From Kibdelosporangium sp. MJ126-NF4 (GTDB taxonomy: Bacteria; Actinomycetota; Actinomycetes; Mycobacteriales; Pseudonocardiaceae): DNA of 64,000 nt. Location: positions 1,328,001 to 1,392,000 of the forward strand of contig NZ_CDME01000011.1 in assembly GCF_000826545.1 (NCBI RefSeq). Reading direction: 5' to 3'. The notes below the pieces were generated by a model, which saw only the letters and a program-made list of their open reading frames with translations, was not told the DNA's origin and made no database searches. Below are positions 33,891 to 57,100 of the stretch, one piece after another (the first letter of the stretch is position 1; each line of letters opens with the position of its first letter). The position numbers and the translations under genes are program-made.

Positions 33891-34796
33891 ATGGGCGACA
33901 CACCGACCGGGAACACAGGACACATCCAGGGCGAGCCGGTCCTCGTGCCCACCAGCGACGGTCGTGAGCTCTACGCCCAGGTCCTGCCCGGCCCGGGTAC
34001 CGGGCCGACCGTGGTCTTCGAGGCCGGGGCCGCCGCGTCCCGCTCGACGTGGGCGCTGGTCCAGCCCGCTGTCGGCGAGTGGGCGCGCGCGATCGTCTAC
34101 GACCGCTCCGGCCTCGGCCGCAGCGCGCCGGACCCGCGGTCGCGCAGCCTGCACCGGATGGCCGACGACCTCGGTCAACTGCTCGACCACTTCGGGCCGG
34201 GCCCATACGTGCTGGTCGGGCACAGCGCGGGCGGGCCGATCGTGCGCCTCGCGGCCGCCGCGCAGCCGGACAGGATCGCCGGGCTCGTCCTGGTCGATCC
34301 GACCGACGAGGCCGCCGACGTGCTGTTCGGGCCGGGTTTCCGCAGGCTGGAGCGGGTGGCCATCAGGGTGAACATGGTGCTGGCGCACACCGGTCTGCTC
34401 GGTGTCGCCTACCGGGGAATGGCCAAGGCGTTGCCCGTTGACGCGGCCCGCGATATTCAACGTGAAGGGTTCACGGTCGGCATTGTGCGCACGCACGCCG
34501 CCCAGGCCCGGACGTTTCTCGACGAACTCGCCGCGTTTCGCGACAGCCCGCCGGAGCTGGGGGACGTGCCGGTCACGGTGATCTCCGGGGGACTCGCAGG
34601 TGCGGGGATGAACGCCCGGTTTCGGGCCGCCGCCAACGCCTCGCACGCCGTCCGGGTCGCCGTCAGCCCGCGCGGACGGCACGTCATCGCAGCGAAATCC
34701 GGGCACTATGTGCCGGTCAGCGAGCCGGCCGTGATCATCGCCGCGATCAGGGAGCTCGTCGTTCCGCCGGTCGACAAGAACGATCATGAAGGCTGA
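33891..34796 (+). CDS. alpha/beta-hydrolase
   Basis: A 301-residue hydrolase. The nucleophile elbow is LVGHSAGGPI, the likely Asp lies in LVLVDPTDEAA or a later loop, and the His in AKSGHYVPVSEP. The early sequence (EPVLVPTSDGRELYAQV) is typical of the family. No signal peptide. It stands between the polyketide terminator and the iron-box promoter, with its own short leader (ACAGGAGAAA before the ATG), so it is likely monocistronic. Substrate unknown. A role in hydrolysing a siderophore ester or polyketide is possible but unsupported. Confidence 0.75.
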   Translation: MGDTPTGNTGHIQGEPVLVPTSDGRELYAQVLPGPGTGPTVVFEAGAAASRSTWALVQPAVGEWARAIVYDRSGLGRSAPDPRSRSLHRMADDLGQLLDHFGPGPYVLVGHSAGGPIVRLAAAAQPDRIAGLVLVDPTDEAADVLFGPGFRRLERVAIRVNMVLAHTGLLGVAYRGMAKALPVDAARDIQREGFTVGIVRTHAAQARTFLDELAAFRDSPPELGDVPVTVISGGLAGAGMNARFRAAANASHAVRVAVSPRGRHVIAAKSGHYVPVSEPAVIIAAIRELVVPPVDKNDHEG

Positions 34797-34883
34797 GGCG
34801 GCGCACCTTAATACACCGGACAGCGAAATGGCCAGAGTGCGGTAGGCCACGGTGTTCTCACTGTTCACGCCCCGGTTGGCGAC

Positions 34884-34913
34884 TTGTCCCTTCGCGTCGA
34901 CGCTGGTTAGCCT
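34884..34913 (+). promoter_or_regulatory. candidate promoter of the panD-NRPS operon
   Basis: TTGTCC at 34884-34889 and TAGCCT at 34908-34913, 18 bp apart. The -10 element lies inside the first iron box, as expected for repression by a DtxR-type regulator. Confidence 0.45.
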
Positions 34914-34920
34914 TACCTAA
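34902..34920 (+). promoter_or_regulatory. iron box 1 (IdeR/DmdR-type operator)
   Basis: GCTGGTTAGCCTTACCTAA matches the actinobacterial iron-box consensus TTAGGTTAGGCTCACCTAA at 14 of 19 positions, including the intact ACCTAA half. Fe(II)-bound IdeR/DmdR proteins repress siderophore genes at such sites. Confidence 0.75.
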
Positions 34921-34921
34921 G

Positions 34922-34940
34922 GTCATTTAGGCTTACCTAA
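34922..34940 (+). promoter_or_regulatory. iron box 2 (IdeR/DmdR-type operator)
   Basis: GTCATTTAGGCTTACCTAA, also 14 of 19 to the consensus, immediately downstream of box 1 (1-bp gap) and ending 19 bp before panD. Tandem boxes suggest cooperative binding and tight iron repression. Confidence 0.75.
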
Positions 34941-34959
34941 GTGTGAGGGAGAAGGTTCA

Positions 34960-35356
34960 GTGCTGCGCACGGTGCTCAACGGGAAGATTCACAGGGCCAC
35001 CGTCACCCAGGCGGACCTGCACTATGTCGGATCGCTGACCATCGACGAGGACCTGATGAAGGCGGCCGACATCCGTGAGGGCGAGCGGGTGCAGGTAGTG
35101 GACATCACCAACGGCAACCGGCTGGAGACCTATGCCATCACCGGCGAGCCTGGCAGCGGTGTCATCGGTGTGAACGGCGCCGCGGCGCACCTGGTCCACC
35201 CCGGTGACCTCGTCATCGTGATCACGTACGTGACGGTCGCCGACGACGTGCTCGACGCGCACCGGCCGAAGGTCGTGCACGTCAACGCCGACAACCAGGT
35301 CATCGACCTCGGCGACGACCCGGCCGCTCCAGTCCCGGGAGATCCCGAACTGATCA

Positions 35357-35379
<23 letters not shown>
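34960..35379 (+). CDS. panD: aspartate 1-decarboxylase (beta-alanine supply for the NRPS)
   Basis: A 139-residue pyruvoyl enzyme precursor. The self-cleavage site Gly24-Ser25 ([10 protein letters not shown]) generates the pyruvoyl group. Lys9, His11 and Tyr22 precede it as in E. coli PanD, and VNGAAAH is present. It converts L-aspartate to beta-alanine and CO2. PanD normally serves pantothenate synthesis. Here it lies directly behind two iron boxes and overlaps the first NRPS gene by 23 nt, so it looks like a dedicated, iron-repressed source of beta-alanine for the peptide; two downstream A domains have beta-alanine-like signatures. The GTG at 34960 follows GGGAGAAGG. Confidence 0.92.
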
Positions 35380-45195
<9,816 letters not shown>

Positions 45196-45199
<4 letters not shown>

Positions 45200-48100
45200 G
45201 TGCCCAGCCCGGACTGTCGGACGTTCTGCCGCTGTCACCGCTGCAGCAGGGATTGATGTTCTGGGCTTCCTACGGCGGCGCGGCCGGTGACGTCTACACC
45301 GTGCAGAAGACGCTGGAGCTCGAAGGCCCGGTGGAGGCCAAGGCGCTCAAGGCTGCCGCGGAGGCGCTACTGCGGCGGTACCCGAACCTGCGTGCCGGGT
45401 TCCGGTTTCGCCGGTCCGGCGAGCCGGTCGCGTTGATCCCCGCCGAGATCGACGTGCCGTGGGTCGAAGTCGAGCTGAGCGATCGGGACGAGGCCGGTGC
45501 CGCGATCGAGGCGGAACGGGCAAGGCCGTTCGACCTCGGCCGCCCGCCGCTGCTGCGGTTCCTGCTGATCAAACGCTCGGACAACGAGTTCACCCTGGTG
45601 TTCACCCACCATCACATCCTGCTCGACGGCTGGTCGGTGCCCTTGCTCGTGCGGGAACTGTTCGAGCTGTACGCGGCCGCGGGATCGGATGTCGGCATGC
45701 CGCCGCCCGCGCGGTTCCGCGACCACCTCGTCTGGGTGTCCAAACAAGACAGGACGAAATCGCTTGCGGCCTGGAACCGCTACCTGGACGGCGTCTCCGA
45801 ACCGACACTGGTCGCGGCCGGACAGGACCTGCACGCCCGCAGCGAGCCGGACGAGCTGACCACCTGGCTCGACGAAGCCACGACCACGGCCGTGCAAACG
45901 CTTGCCCGGCGTTGCGAGGTCACCACGAACACCGTCCTGCAGGCGGTCTGGGCGCTGGTGCTGGCCGAGCTGACCGGCCGCGCGGACGTCACCTTCGGGC
46001 TCACCGGCTCCGGCCGGTCCGGTGATCTGCCGAGGGTGGCGGAGATCGTCGGCCTGCTGATCAACACCACCCCGGTGCGGGTCACGCTCCGGGCAGGCGA
46101 GTCCGTCGCCGCGCTGCTCGGCCGGATCCAGTCCGGCCAGGCCCAGTTGCTCTCGCACCAGTACCTCGGCCTCACTGACATCCAGGCGGGCCGGGTCGAC
46201 GGCGAGCTGTTCGACACGTTCACCGTGCTGGAGAACTACCCGGTCGACGCCGAGGAACTCGACCGGATCAGCGAACGCGCCGGGCTGAAGGTGTCCTCAG
46301 TGGACGGACATGACGGCAGCCACTACCCACTCGGCGTGGTGGCCACGCCCGGCGAACGTTTGCGTCTGGACATCCGCTACCGCGCCGAGATCATCCCCGG
46401 TGAGGTGGCACGACGCGTGGCCGAGCGGGTCGTCGCGTTGTTCACGGCGATGGCAGCCGAACCCGACCAGCCGGTCGGCCGGATTCCTGTCGTGTCGGCC
46501 GAGGAGTACACCGACCTGGTCGAAACCCGCAATCAGACCGCTGCCGAAGTCCACGGCACGACGTTCGGTGACCTGGTGCGCCCGTCGGCGGATCCGGCGG
46601 TGGTGTTCGAAGGCGCTGAGCTGACCTACGACGAGTTGACCGGCCGCGCGAACCGCCTGGCCGACTACCTGCTGAGCCGGGGCGTCGAGGCCGAGCAAGC
46701 GATTGCCGTGGTGTTGCCGCGCGGGATCGAGCAGGTCGTGGCGATGCTCGCGATCGTCAAGGCCGGTGCGGTGTACGTGCCGGTCGACGTGGCGTACCCG
46801 GCCGAGCGGGTGACGCTGCTGATGTCGGACGCCCGTCCGGCGCTTGTCCTCACTGAGGCCGAGTACCTCGGTCTACTGCCCGGCACTGCCCCGGTCGTGC
46901 TGCTGTCCGACGTCCCGGATGGCCCGGACACCGAACCGGTCGTCCAGATCAGCCCGGACAGCGCGGCGTACGTCATCTACACCTCGGGTTCCACCGGACG
47001 TCCCAAGGGTGTCGTCGTCACCCACCGGGGCCTGCCCAGCCTCGCGCACACCGTGGCCGAGCACTTCCGGGCCAAGCCGGGGGACCGGGTCCTGCAGTTC
47101 GCGTCGCAGAGCTTCGACACGTCCATCTGGGAACTGCTGATGGCGCTGGCGACCGGCGCGACCGTCGTGATCGCCCCGCCTGAGCGGCGACTCGGCGGCG
47201 CGTTGCAGGAGCTCATCGCCGAGTACGGCATCACACACCTGACCCTGCCGCCGTCCGCGCTGGCCGATGTGGACACCGACGCCGTCCCGGACGGCGCGGT
47301 GGTGATCGTGGCGGGCGAGGCGTGCCCGCCCGAACTGGCGCGGCGCTGGGTCGAGGCCGGGCACCGGCTGTTCAACTCCTACGGCCCGACCGAGACCACA
47401 GTGGACGCCACACTGTGGGAGGCGGACATCGACGGCACAACGGGTTCGGCGCTGCCGATCGGCACGCCCGTGCACAACACGAGCGTCTACGTCCTCGACG
47501 ACCTGCTGCGGATCGTGCCGGTCGGCGCGGTCGGCGAGCTGTACGTCGGCGGAACGGGCCTGGCACGCGGGTACTCCGGCAACCCCGGGCTGACCGCGAC
47601 CCGGTTCGTGGCCAGCCCGTTCCAGCCGGGCACGCGGCTGTACCGCACCGGTGACCTGGTGCGCTGGCGTGCCGACGGCCAGTTGGAGTTCGCCGGGCGC
47701 GCCGACCACCAGGTCAAGATCCGCGGCTTCCGCGTCGAACCCGGCGAGGTCGAGTCGCTGCTGATGGCCCAGCCGGACGTGACCGGCGCGCTGGTGGTCG
47801 CCGACGAGCACGAGAACCTCGGCACCCGGCTGGTCGCGTACGTCGTCGGCTCGACCGCGGGCCTGCGCGAACGGCTGAGCCGGTCGCTGCCGGAGCACAT
47901 GGTGCCGTCGGTGGTCGTCGAGCTGGAGTCCTTCCCGTTGACCCCCAACGGGAAGATCGACCGTGCGGCACTGCCGAAACCCATGGCGCACACGACCGGT
48001 CCGGCCCGTGCGGATGCAGATCCGCGGCTCGACCTGATGCGCGGGGTGTTCGCGGTCGTCCTTGAGGTACCCGAGGTCGGCCCGGACGACAGCTTCTTCA

Positions 48101-51100
48101 CCCTCGGCGGGCACTCCCTGCTGGTCACTCGGTTGCTGTCGCGGATCGGCACGGCGTTCGCAGCCACCGCTGCCATCCGGGACGTGTTCGAAGCCCCGAC
48201 CCCACGCGGGCTGCTGAACCGCCTGGCGGGCAGCGACCGGCCCGCGCTTGCCCGTGCCGACCGATCCGGCCCGTTGCCGATGTCCCACGCCCAGCGCAGG
48301 TTGTGGTTCCTGCACCGGCTCGACGGCCCGAGTGCCGCATACAACATCCCCTCGGTGCTGCGGCTCAGCGGTGAGCTGGACGTGGCCGCACTGCGAACCG
48401 CGGTGTCCGATGTGGTCGAACGGCACGAGAGCCTGCGCACGGTCTTCACCGAGGACACGCAGGTGATCCTGCCGCCAGGCGATGTCCCGTTCGAGGTCGC
48501 CGAGACGAGCGAGAACGAACTGCCGCAGGCGCTGCGAGTCGCCGCCGAGCACGGCTTCGACCTCGCCCGCGAGATCCCGATCCGGGTGACGGTGTTCAGG
48601 CTCGCCGAGGACGAGCACGTCCTGCTCGTGCTGATGCACCACATCGCCAGTGACGAATGGTCCGTCGGACCGCTGTTCTCGGACCTGCGGCACGCCTACG
48701 AGCTGCGCAGGCACGGTGGTTCTCCACAGTGGACTCCACTGTCCGTGCAGTACGCGGACTACGCGGTCTGGCAGCACGATCAGCTGGACGTCTCGGCGCA
48801 GATCGAGTACTGGCGTCGGCAGCTGGCCGGTGCGCCGGAGGAACTCGTCCTGCCGTTCGACCGGGCACGCCCGGTGAACGCGAGCGACGAGGGTGGCTAC
48901 CACTTCTACGAGTTGTCCGACGACGTGCACCAGGCGTTGGTGAAACTGGCCAGGGACAACGACGTCACGGTGTTCATGATCGTGCAGACGGCCGTCGCGG
49001 TCCTGCTGTCCAAGATGGGGGCGGGGGACGACATCCCGCTCGGGTCGCCCATCGCGGGCCGTGGCGAGGCCGCGCTGGAGGACCTGGTCGGGTTCTTCGT
49101 GAACACGCTTGTCCTGCGTGTGCGGACCGATGGTGACCCGACCTTCGCCGAACTGCTGCGCCGGGTGAGGGACGTGGACCTGGCCGCCTTCGAGCACGCC
49201 GATGTCCCGTTCGAGCGGCTCGTGGAGGTGCTCAGCCCGGCCCGGTCGTTGGCGCGTAACCCGCTGTTCCAGGTGATGGTCACCCATCAGCACGACCTCG
49301 ACGTGGATCTCGGGGTCGGCGGGCTGCTCAGCCACGCCGTGCCGTTCGGTCTCGACAAGGCCAAGTTCGACCTGACCTTCAGCTTCTTCAGCTCGGCGGA
49401 CACCCTTGGCGCCGGGATCGAGTACGCGACGGACCTGTTCGATGCCGACACCGTCGCCGATCTCGCCGACCGCCTCACGACACTGATCGGCGCGTTGGTG
49501 ACGCGTCCGGACAACCCGATCAGCACGCATTCCGTTCTGCTGCCGAAAGAACAGCTGCCCGCACCACGTACGCACCACGACGGCGTGCTTGTTCCGGAGC
49601 AGTTCCGGCTGTCGGCCGTGCGGAACGCGGGCCGGATCGCCATCGACGGCGCGTTGTCCTACGGCCAGCTCACCAAACGCGTCGGTCAGTTGGCGCGGTT
49701 GCTGATCACTCGCGGCATCGGGCCGGAGTCCGTTGTCGGTCTGGCGTGTCACCCGTCGGCCGAGTTGGCGGTCGGACTGCTCGCGATCCTGGAGACAGGC
49801 GCGGCCTACCTGCCGCTCGACGTCGAATACCCCGAGGCGCGGCTGCGGCTGATGCTGGACGACGCACAGCCGCACCTGGTCCTGACCAACAGCGAGTTCG
49901 ACCTGTGGTCCGGGCCGAAGGTGGCACTGAACGACCAGCGGGTTCTCGAACAGTTGGCAGACCTGCCCGGCGGGCGGGTCACCGATGAGGAGCGCACATT
50001 CCCGCTTCGCCCGCAGCACCCGGCCTATGTGCTGTTCACCTCCGGCTCGTCGGGACGGCCGAAGGCGGTTGTCGGGACACACGAGGCTCTCGCCGCGCGC
50101 CTGGCCTGGGGACAGCGCGTGCTTCCGATGAGCCCGCAGGACGTGGTGATCGCCAAGAGTTCGATCAGTTTCATCGACGGCAGCACCGAACTGGTCGGTG
50201 CGCTGCTCGGTGGCGCGCGGGTCGTGCTCGCCGACGCGGCGCAACGCAGGGACGCGTTCGCGTTGGCCGATCTGATCGCGCGGCATCAGACGAGCCGGTT
50301 GACGCTCGTCCCGAGCCTGCTGCAGGTCCTGCTGGACGTCGACCCGGCCAAGCTGGAGACCGTCCGGACGTGGGTTTCCAGCGGTGAGGCGTTGCCCGCG
50401 GCGCTCGCCGCCCGCGTGTACGCCGCACTGCCCGCGACACGGCTGGTCGACCTTTACGGCTGCTCCGAAGCCGGTGGCGACAGCCTGATGTCCGATGGCG
50501 AGGGCTTCGCGCGGACCGTCGACGGCACAACGGCGCACGTTCTCGACCGTCATCTCGCGCCCGTGCCGACCGGCGTGGCAGGCGAGCTGTACCTGAGCGG
50601 CGCCGGGATCGCCCGTGGCTACCGGTCCGCTTCGCTGACCGCAACCCGATTCGTGGCCGGACCGAACGGCACCAGGCTGTACCGCACGGGCGACCTCGCA
50701 CGGCGCGATCGCAACGGCGTGCTCACCTTGCTGGGGCGGGCCGACGACCAGGTGAAGGTCCGTGGCGTGCGGATCGAGCCTGCCGAGATCGAGGCCGTAC
50801 TGACCAGTGTGGACGGTGTGACCGCAGCTGCGGTCGTGGCAAGCGGCCACGCGCTCGTTGCCTACGTCGTGGCCCGTGAAGTCGCACCTGTCCGGGCCGC
50901 CGCGCGGACGGCACTGCCCGCCGGGCTGGTGCCGACCTCGTTCGTGCTCGTGCCGGAGATCCCGATGCTGCCGAACGGCAAAACCGATCGCAAGGCGCTA
51001 CGCGACATGCGTGCGTCCGTCGGGGACATCGAGGAAGCCGACGAGTTCTCGGGTTCCCGCGAGGAGGTCCTCGCCCAGATCTTCGGTGGGGTGCTGGGGG

Positions 51101-54100
51101 TCGGCACGATCGGCGTCGATGACAACTTCTTCGACCACGGTGGGCACTCGCTGCTGGCAACGCGACTGGTGTCGCGAATCCGCACGGTGTTCCAGCGTGA
51201 AGTGTCGCTGCGCACGGTGTTCGAGTCGCCCACGCCACGCGCACTGGCCGAGCACCTCGACGACCAGCGGAGCACACGCCCACCGCTCGTCGCCGCCGAG
51301 CGGCCGGAACTGCTCCCGCTGTCCTACTCGCAGCGCGGACTGTGGTTCGTGGACAGGCTGGAAGGTCCACAAGCCGCCCATGTCATCCCGTTCACCGCGC
51401 GGCTGCACGGCGAGATCAACGTCTCGGCGCTTCGCCAAGCGGTCGGGGACCTGATCCGACGCCACGAGAGTCTGCGGACCGTGTTCGTCGAGCACGACGG
51501 CGAGCCGTACCAGGAAATTCTCCCACTGGAGGAGATTCCCTTCGGCGCCAGGCGGGCTGGGCCGGACTCGGTCGCCGAGTGCCTGGCGCGCACGTTCGAT
51601 CTGGCCACCGAGCTGCCGATCCGCGTCGACCTGATCAGTGACTCCCGCCGGGACCATGTGCTTGTCGTGGTGGTGCACCACATCGTGTCCGACGGTCTGT
51701 CGGCGGCACCGCTGTTCAACGACCTCGCCACGGCATACCGGGCCAGGTGGTCGTCGAAGGTACCCGAGTTCGAGCCGCTGCCGGTGCAGTACGCGGACTA
51801 CGCGTTGTGGCAGGAAAAGCTGGCCAGCGAAGGCCAGATCCGGCAGCAGCTCGACTACTGGCGCGCGCACCTGGCCGGGCTGCCGGACGAACTGGCCATC
51901 CCGACCGATCGCCCTCGCCCTGCTCGCGTTTCCTTCCGAGGCGGTTTCGTCGAACGGAACCTCTCCGCGCGGCTGCACACCGGGATCAAGGAGCTGGCGA
52001 AGAAGACCGGGACGACACCGTTCATGGTCCTGCGCACGGGGGTGGCGGTGCTGCTGTCGAAACTCGGCGCCGGATACGACATCCCGTTGGGCACACCGGT
52101 CGGCGGGCGGCCCGATCCCGCGTTGGAGGACCTGATCGGGTTCTTCGTCGACACAGTGGTGTTGCGGACCGACCTGACCGGAGACCCGTCGTTCGAGGAG
52201 TTGCTCGCCCGGGTCAGGGACACCGACCTGGCCGCGTACGCGCACCAGGACGTGCCGTTCGACCAGATCGTCGAAGAAGTGGCGCCGCGGCGGTCACGTG
52301 CCCGGCATCCGCTGTTCCAGATTTCGGTCAACCACCACTACCAGCAGCCGCGGGTGCCGACGATGCCAGGGCTGAGCGTCGAGGCGATGGCCGCGAAGCC
52401 GGACATGGCCATGCTCGATCTCGCGTTCGCGTTCGAACAGCCACCGGACAGCGACGGCCTGGCACTGTCGGTCAACTACACGTCGGACATGTTCGACCAG
52501 TCCACAGTGGAGACGATGGCCAACCGTCTGTTGCTTGTGCTCGAACAGGCAGTCGCGGGCCGCGCGACTCGTCTGTCCACGTTCGACGTGCGCCTTCCCG
52601 GCGAAGCCGCGCCGCCGGTTCGCAACGAACTGCCGTCGCCGCCCACCGCGGAGATCGGTCGCAAGGCACCGCCTGAGCCCGTGAAGCACGCGGATGCGGC
52701 GCTGCGGGACCCGGCCGAGGAGTTGCTCGCCGGGGTGGTCGCCGAGTTGCTGAACGTCCGATCGGTCGGCGCCGAGGACGACTTCTTCGACCTCGGCGGG
52801 CATTCGCTGCTCGCAGTGCGGCTGGTGTCCCGGATCAGGACGATGTTCGGCACGCAGATGACTGTTTCCGACGTGTTCGACTCGCCGACCGTGCGTGGAA
52901 TGGCGGCATTGCTGGGACGGGAGAGTGATCGGCCCGCACTCGTTCCGATGGCCAGGCCGGACCCGATGCCGCTTTCGCCCGCACAGCAACGCTTGTGGTT
53001 CATCCACCGGATGGATGGTCCCAACGAGACGTACAACGTGCCGTTCACGGCTCGGTTCAGCGGCGCACTGGACGTCGACGCGTTGCGCACCGCGGTCAGC
53101 GATGTCGTCCAACGGCACGAGATCCTGCGCACGATCTACCCGGAGACGGCGACACCGACCCAGCGGGTGATCACCGGCGAGGTCCCGTTCGACGTGGTCG
53201 ACGTGGACGAGGAAACGCTGCCGACGCTGCTGACCGAGGCGGCGCGCCATCCGTTCCGGCTGGCCGAGGAACTGCCGATCCGGGTGACGGTGTACCGCGT
53301 GGGCGCGGACCACGTCGTGCTCATGCTGGTGCACCACATCGCGACCGACGAGTGGTCGGCGCGGCCGTTGTTCACGGACTTGGCGATCGCGTACGCCGCC
53401 AGGCTCGACGGTTCAGCCCCGGCATGGGTCCCGTTGCCCGTGCAGTATGCGGACTACGCGCTGTGGCAGCGTGAACTGCTCGACTCGGACCGGTCCCAGA
53501 CCCAGCTCGACTACTGGGACCGCACCTTGGCCGACTTGCCGGACGAGCTGAACCTGCCCACCGATCACCCGCGTCCGCCGACAGCCTCGTACCGGGGCGA
53601 CGAAGTCGAACTGCGGCTGCCCGATGACGTGGCCGCGACGATCCGCCGTGTGGCAACCGAGAACGGTGTCACGGTGTACATGGTCGTGCAGGCGGCGGTG
53701 GCCGTGCTGTTGTCCAAACTCGGCGCCGGTGACGACATTCCGCTCGGATCGCCGGTCGCCGGGCGTACCGACCCGGCGCTGGACGATCTGACCGGGTTTT
53801 TCGTCAACACGTTGGTGCTGCGGACCTCCACCGCGGGAAACCCGACCTTCACCGACCTGCTCGCCCGGGTCAGGGCGACCGATCTCGGTGCCTTCGCACA
53901 CGCGGACCTGCCGTTCGAACGGCTCGTCGAGCACCTGTCGCCGGAACGGTCGATGTCCCGGCATCCACTGTTCCAGGTCGTCGTGACCCACCGGATGATC
54001 GACGAGGAGGACCTCGGCCTGCCGGGGACCACCGCGACGGCATACCGCCCCGGTTTCGTCGTCGCCAAGTTCGACCTGACCTTCACCGTACGGGAAACCC

Positions 54101-57100
54101 GTGGCGCCGAATGGCTTTCGCTGGCGTTGAACTACGCGCTGGACCTGTTCGAGCCGGACACGAGCGCGGCCATGGTCGAACGACTGGCGCATGTGCTCCA
54201 GGTGCTGTGTGCCGACCCGACCGCCCGGTTGTCCGCTGTGGACGTGCTGACCGGCGGCGAACGCGAGCTCGTGCTGTCGGAGTGGAACCAGACGACCGAG
54301 CAGGTGCCGGACCTGACGTTGGCCGGATTGTTCGAGGCCCAGGTCGACGCGCGGCCGGACGAGCTCGCGCTGGTCGACGGCGACCGCCGGTTCACCTTCG
54401 CCGAACTGGAGGCGCTTGCCAACCGGCTGGCGCAAGGGATCCTCGCACGCGGCCTGCCACCGGAGTCGTTGGTGGCGATCGCGCTGCCGCGCTCGGCGGA
54501 GTTCCTTGTCGCGATGTTCGCGGTGGCCAAGGCGGGGCTGGCGTACCTGCCGGTCGACCCCGGGCATCCGGCTGCCCGTGTCCGGCACGTGCTGGACGAC
54601 GCCACACCTGCGCTGGTGATCGCCAAGGAGCCTTTGGCGGGAACGGAAGGTGTCGCGCTGCTGCCGGTCGACACGGCCTGGCAGGACGGGCCCGCCGATC
54701 GGCCGCGGGTGGCGATCCGGCCGGACGCGCTGGCCTACGTGATCTACACGTCCGGGTCCACGGGCCGCCCCAAGGGCGTCGCGATCCCGCACAGCGGCCT
54801 GCCGAGCCTGGTGCGGACCATGGCGGGTGCGTCCGAAAGCGGACCGGGCAAGCGGGTCGGCCAGTTCGCGTCGTTCTCGTTCGACGTGTCACTGGCCGAG
54901 TTGAGCATCTCGATCCTGTGTGGCGCGGCGCTGTACCTGCTGCCGGAACACGCTCGGGCCGGTGCGGAACTCGGCCGGTTCGCCACGGCGAACCGACTGA
55001 CACACATGGTGATCCCGCCGTCGGTGGTGTCGTCGCTGCCGGACACCTCGGTCCTGCCCTCGGACCTGACGTTGATCGTCGGCACCGAGGCACTGCGGCG
55101 CGATCTCGTGCACGCGTGGTCGGGCGGCCGGATCTTCCTCAACGCGTACGGCCCCACCGAGGCCACTGTCAACTCGACGCTGTGGCGTGCCGAACCGGAC
55201 TGGGCAGCGCCGGTGCTGCCGATCGGCCGCCCGGACGTGAACAAGCGGGCCTACATCCTCGGCCCGGACCTGCGTCCGGTCCCGCCCGGCGGCACCGGCG
55301 AGCTGTACCTCGGCGGCGCGGGCCTGGCCCGCGGCTACCTCGGACAGCCAGGGGGCACGAGTACCCGGTTCGTCGCCAATCCGTTCCACCAGGGGACCCG
55401 GATGTACCGGACCGGTGATCTCGCCAGGTGGACACCCGATGGACTGATCGACTACCTGGGCCGGGTGGACGAACAGATGAAGGTCCGCGGCTACCGCATC
55501 GAACCCGCCGAGGTCGAGGCGGCGCTGATCGACCTGCCCGCGGTGCGGGCCGCCGCGGTCGCCGTCCGGGAGGCCGACGGCAGGCGTGCGCTCGTCGGCT
55601 ACCTCGTGGCCGACGTCCGGCTGGACACCGCCGCGATCACCGAGGCGGTGGCGCAGGTGCTGCCGGAGTACCTGGTGCCCTCGCAGTGGATGCAGCTGGA
55701 CTCGCTGCCGTTGAGCGTCGCGGGCAAGCTCAACCGGGACGCGTTGCCCACACCGGACTTCGCTCGTGCGGCCGAAGCCGCGCTACCCGCCGAAGGACGG
55801 CGTGAGGAGATCCTGCTGCGACTGTTCCGCGAGCTGCTCCGCCGCGACGACATCGGGGTCGGCGACGCGTTCTTCGAACTGGGCGGGGACAGCATCCTGT
55901 CGATCCAGTTGGTGGCAAGGGCACGGGAGCTGGGGCTCGCGTTGACGCCCCGGAACGTGTTCGAGCGCAAGACAGTTCGCGATCTCGCCGTGGTGGCGAC
56001 GGAACTCGCCGGGCACGGGCCGGACGTGCACGACCCCGGTGCCGGGTCGGTCGAGCTGACACCGATCATGCGGCGGTTCCTGACCCGGCACGTGGCCGTG
56101 GAGAAGTTCGGGCAGTCGATGCTGCTCAAGCTGCCTGCCGGGATCGACCCGGTCCGGCTGGACCTGGCGTTGCGGGCAGTGCTGCGGACGCACGACATGT
56201 TGCGGGCGCGCCTGGAACCGGGGCTGGGCATCGTGGTGCCGGACGAGGCCAAGGACTGTCTGCGGGTCGTCCGGGTCGCACCGGGCGAACAACCTCCCCG
56301 ATCGGAGTTCCTCGCCGCGCGGGAACGGCTCGACCCGTGGACCGGCGCGATGGTGCAGGCGGTGTGGTTCGACCACGGCGCGCACGCGCCGTCCGAGTTG
56401 CTGGTGCTGGTCCACCACCTGGTGATGGACGGCGTGTCGTGGCGGATCCTGCTGCCCGACCTGGAGTCGGCGTACTCGGGCGCCGAGTTGCGCCCGGTCC
56501 GGACCTCGTTCCGGACATGGGCTGCCGGACTCGGCCAGGTGTCCACAAAGGATCAGGATGCGTACTGGCGTGCCGTGCTCGGGTCCGGCCCCGCTCCGGT
56601 CGGCAGCCGCCCGTTGACCGCGGCCGACACGATCGCCACGGTGTCGAGAGTCAGCCGGGTGATGGAGGTCGGCGAACTGCTGAGCACGGTTCCCGGCAAA
56701 CTCCGGGCGAGCGTGAACGACGTGCTGCTGACCGGGCTGGCGCTGGCCGCTCGCAGCTGGACCGGCCACGACGACCTGCTGCTCGACCTGAAAGGCCACG
56801 GCCGTCGGCAGGAGTTGGTACCCGGCGCGGACTTGTCACGGACCATCGGGTTGTTCACCACGATCTACCCGGTCCGGCTGGCCACCTCCGGTGTCGACGT
56901 CACGGCGGCCGAACAGGATCCGGCACGAGCCGACGACGTGCTGAAAACCGTGAAGCAGCACCTGCGGCAGGTCCCCGACGACGGGATCGGCTTCGGTCTG
57001 CTGCCTGCCTTCCACGACGGCCCCACGCCGTTGATCGCGTTCAACTACTTCGGCCGGATGGGCACGGCAACGCCGACCGGTGGCTGGCAGACCGAAGGAG

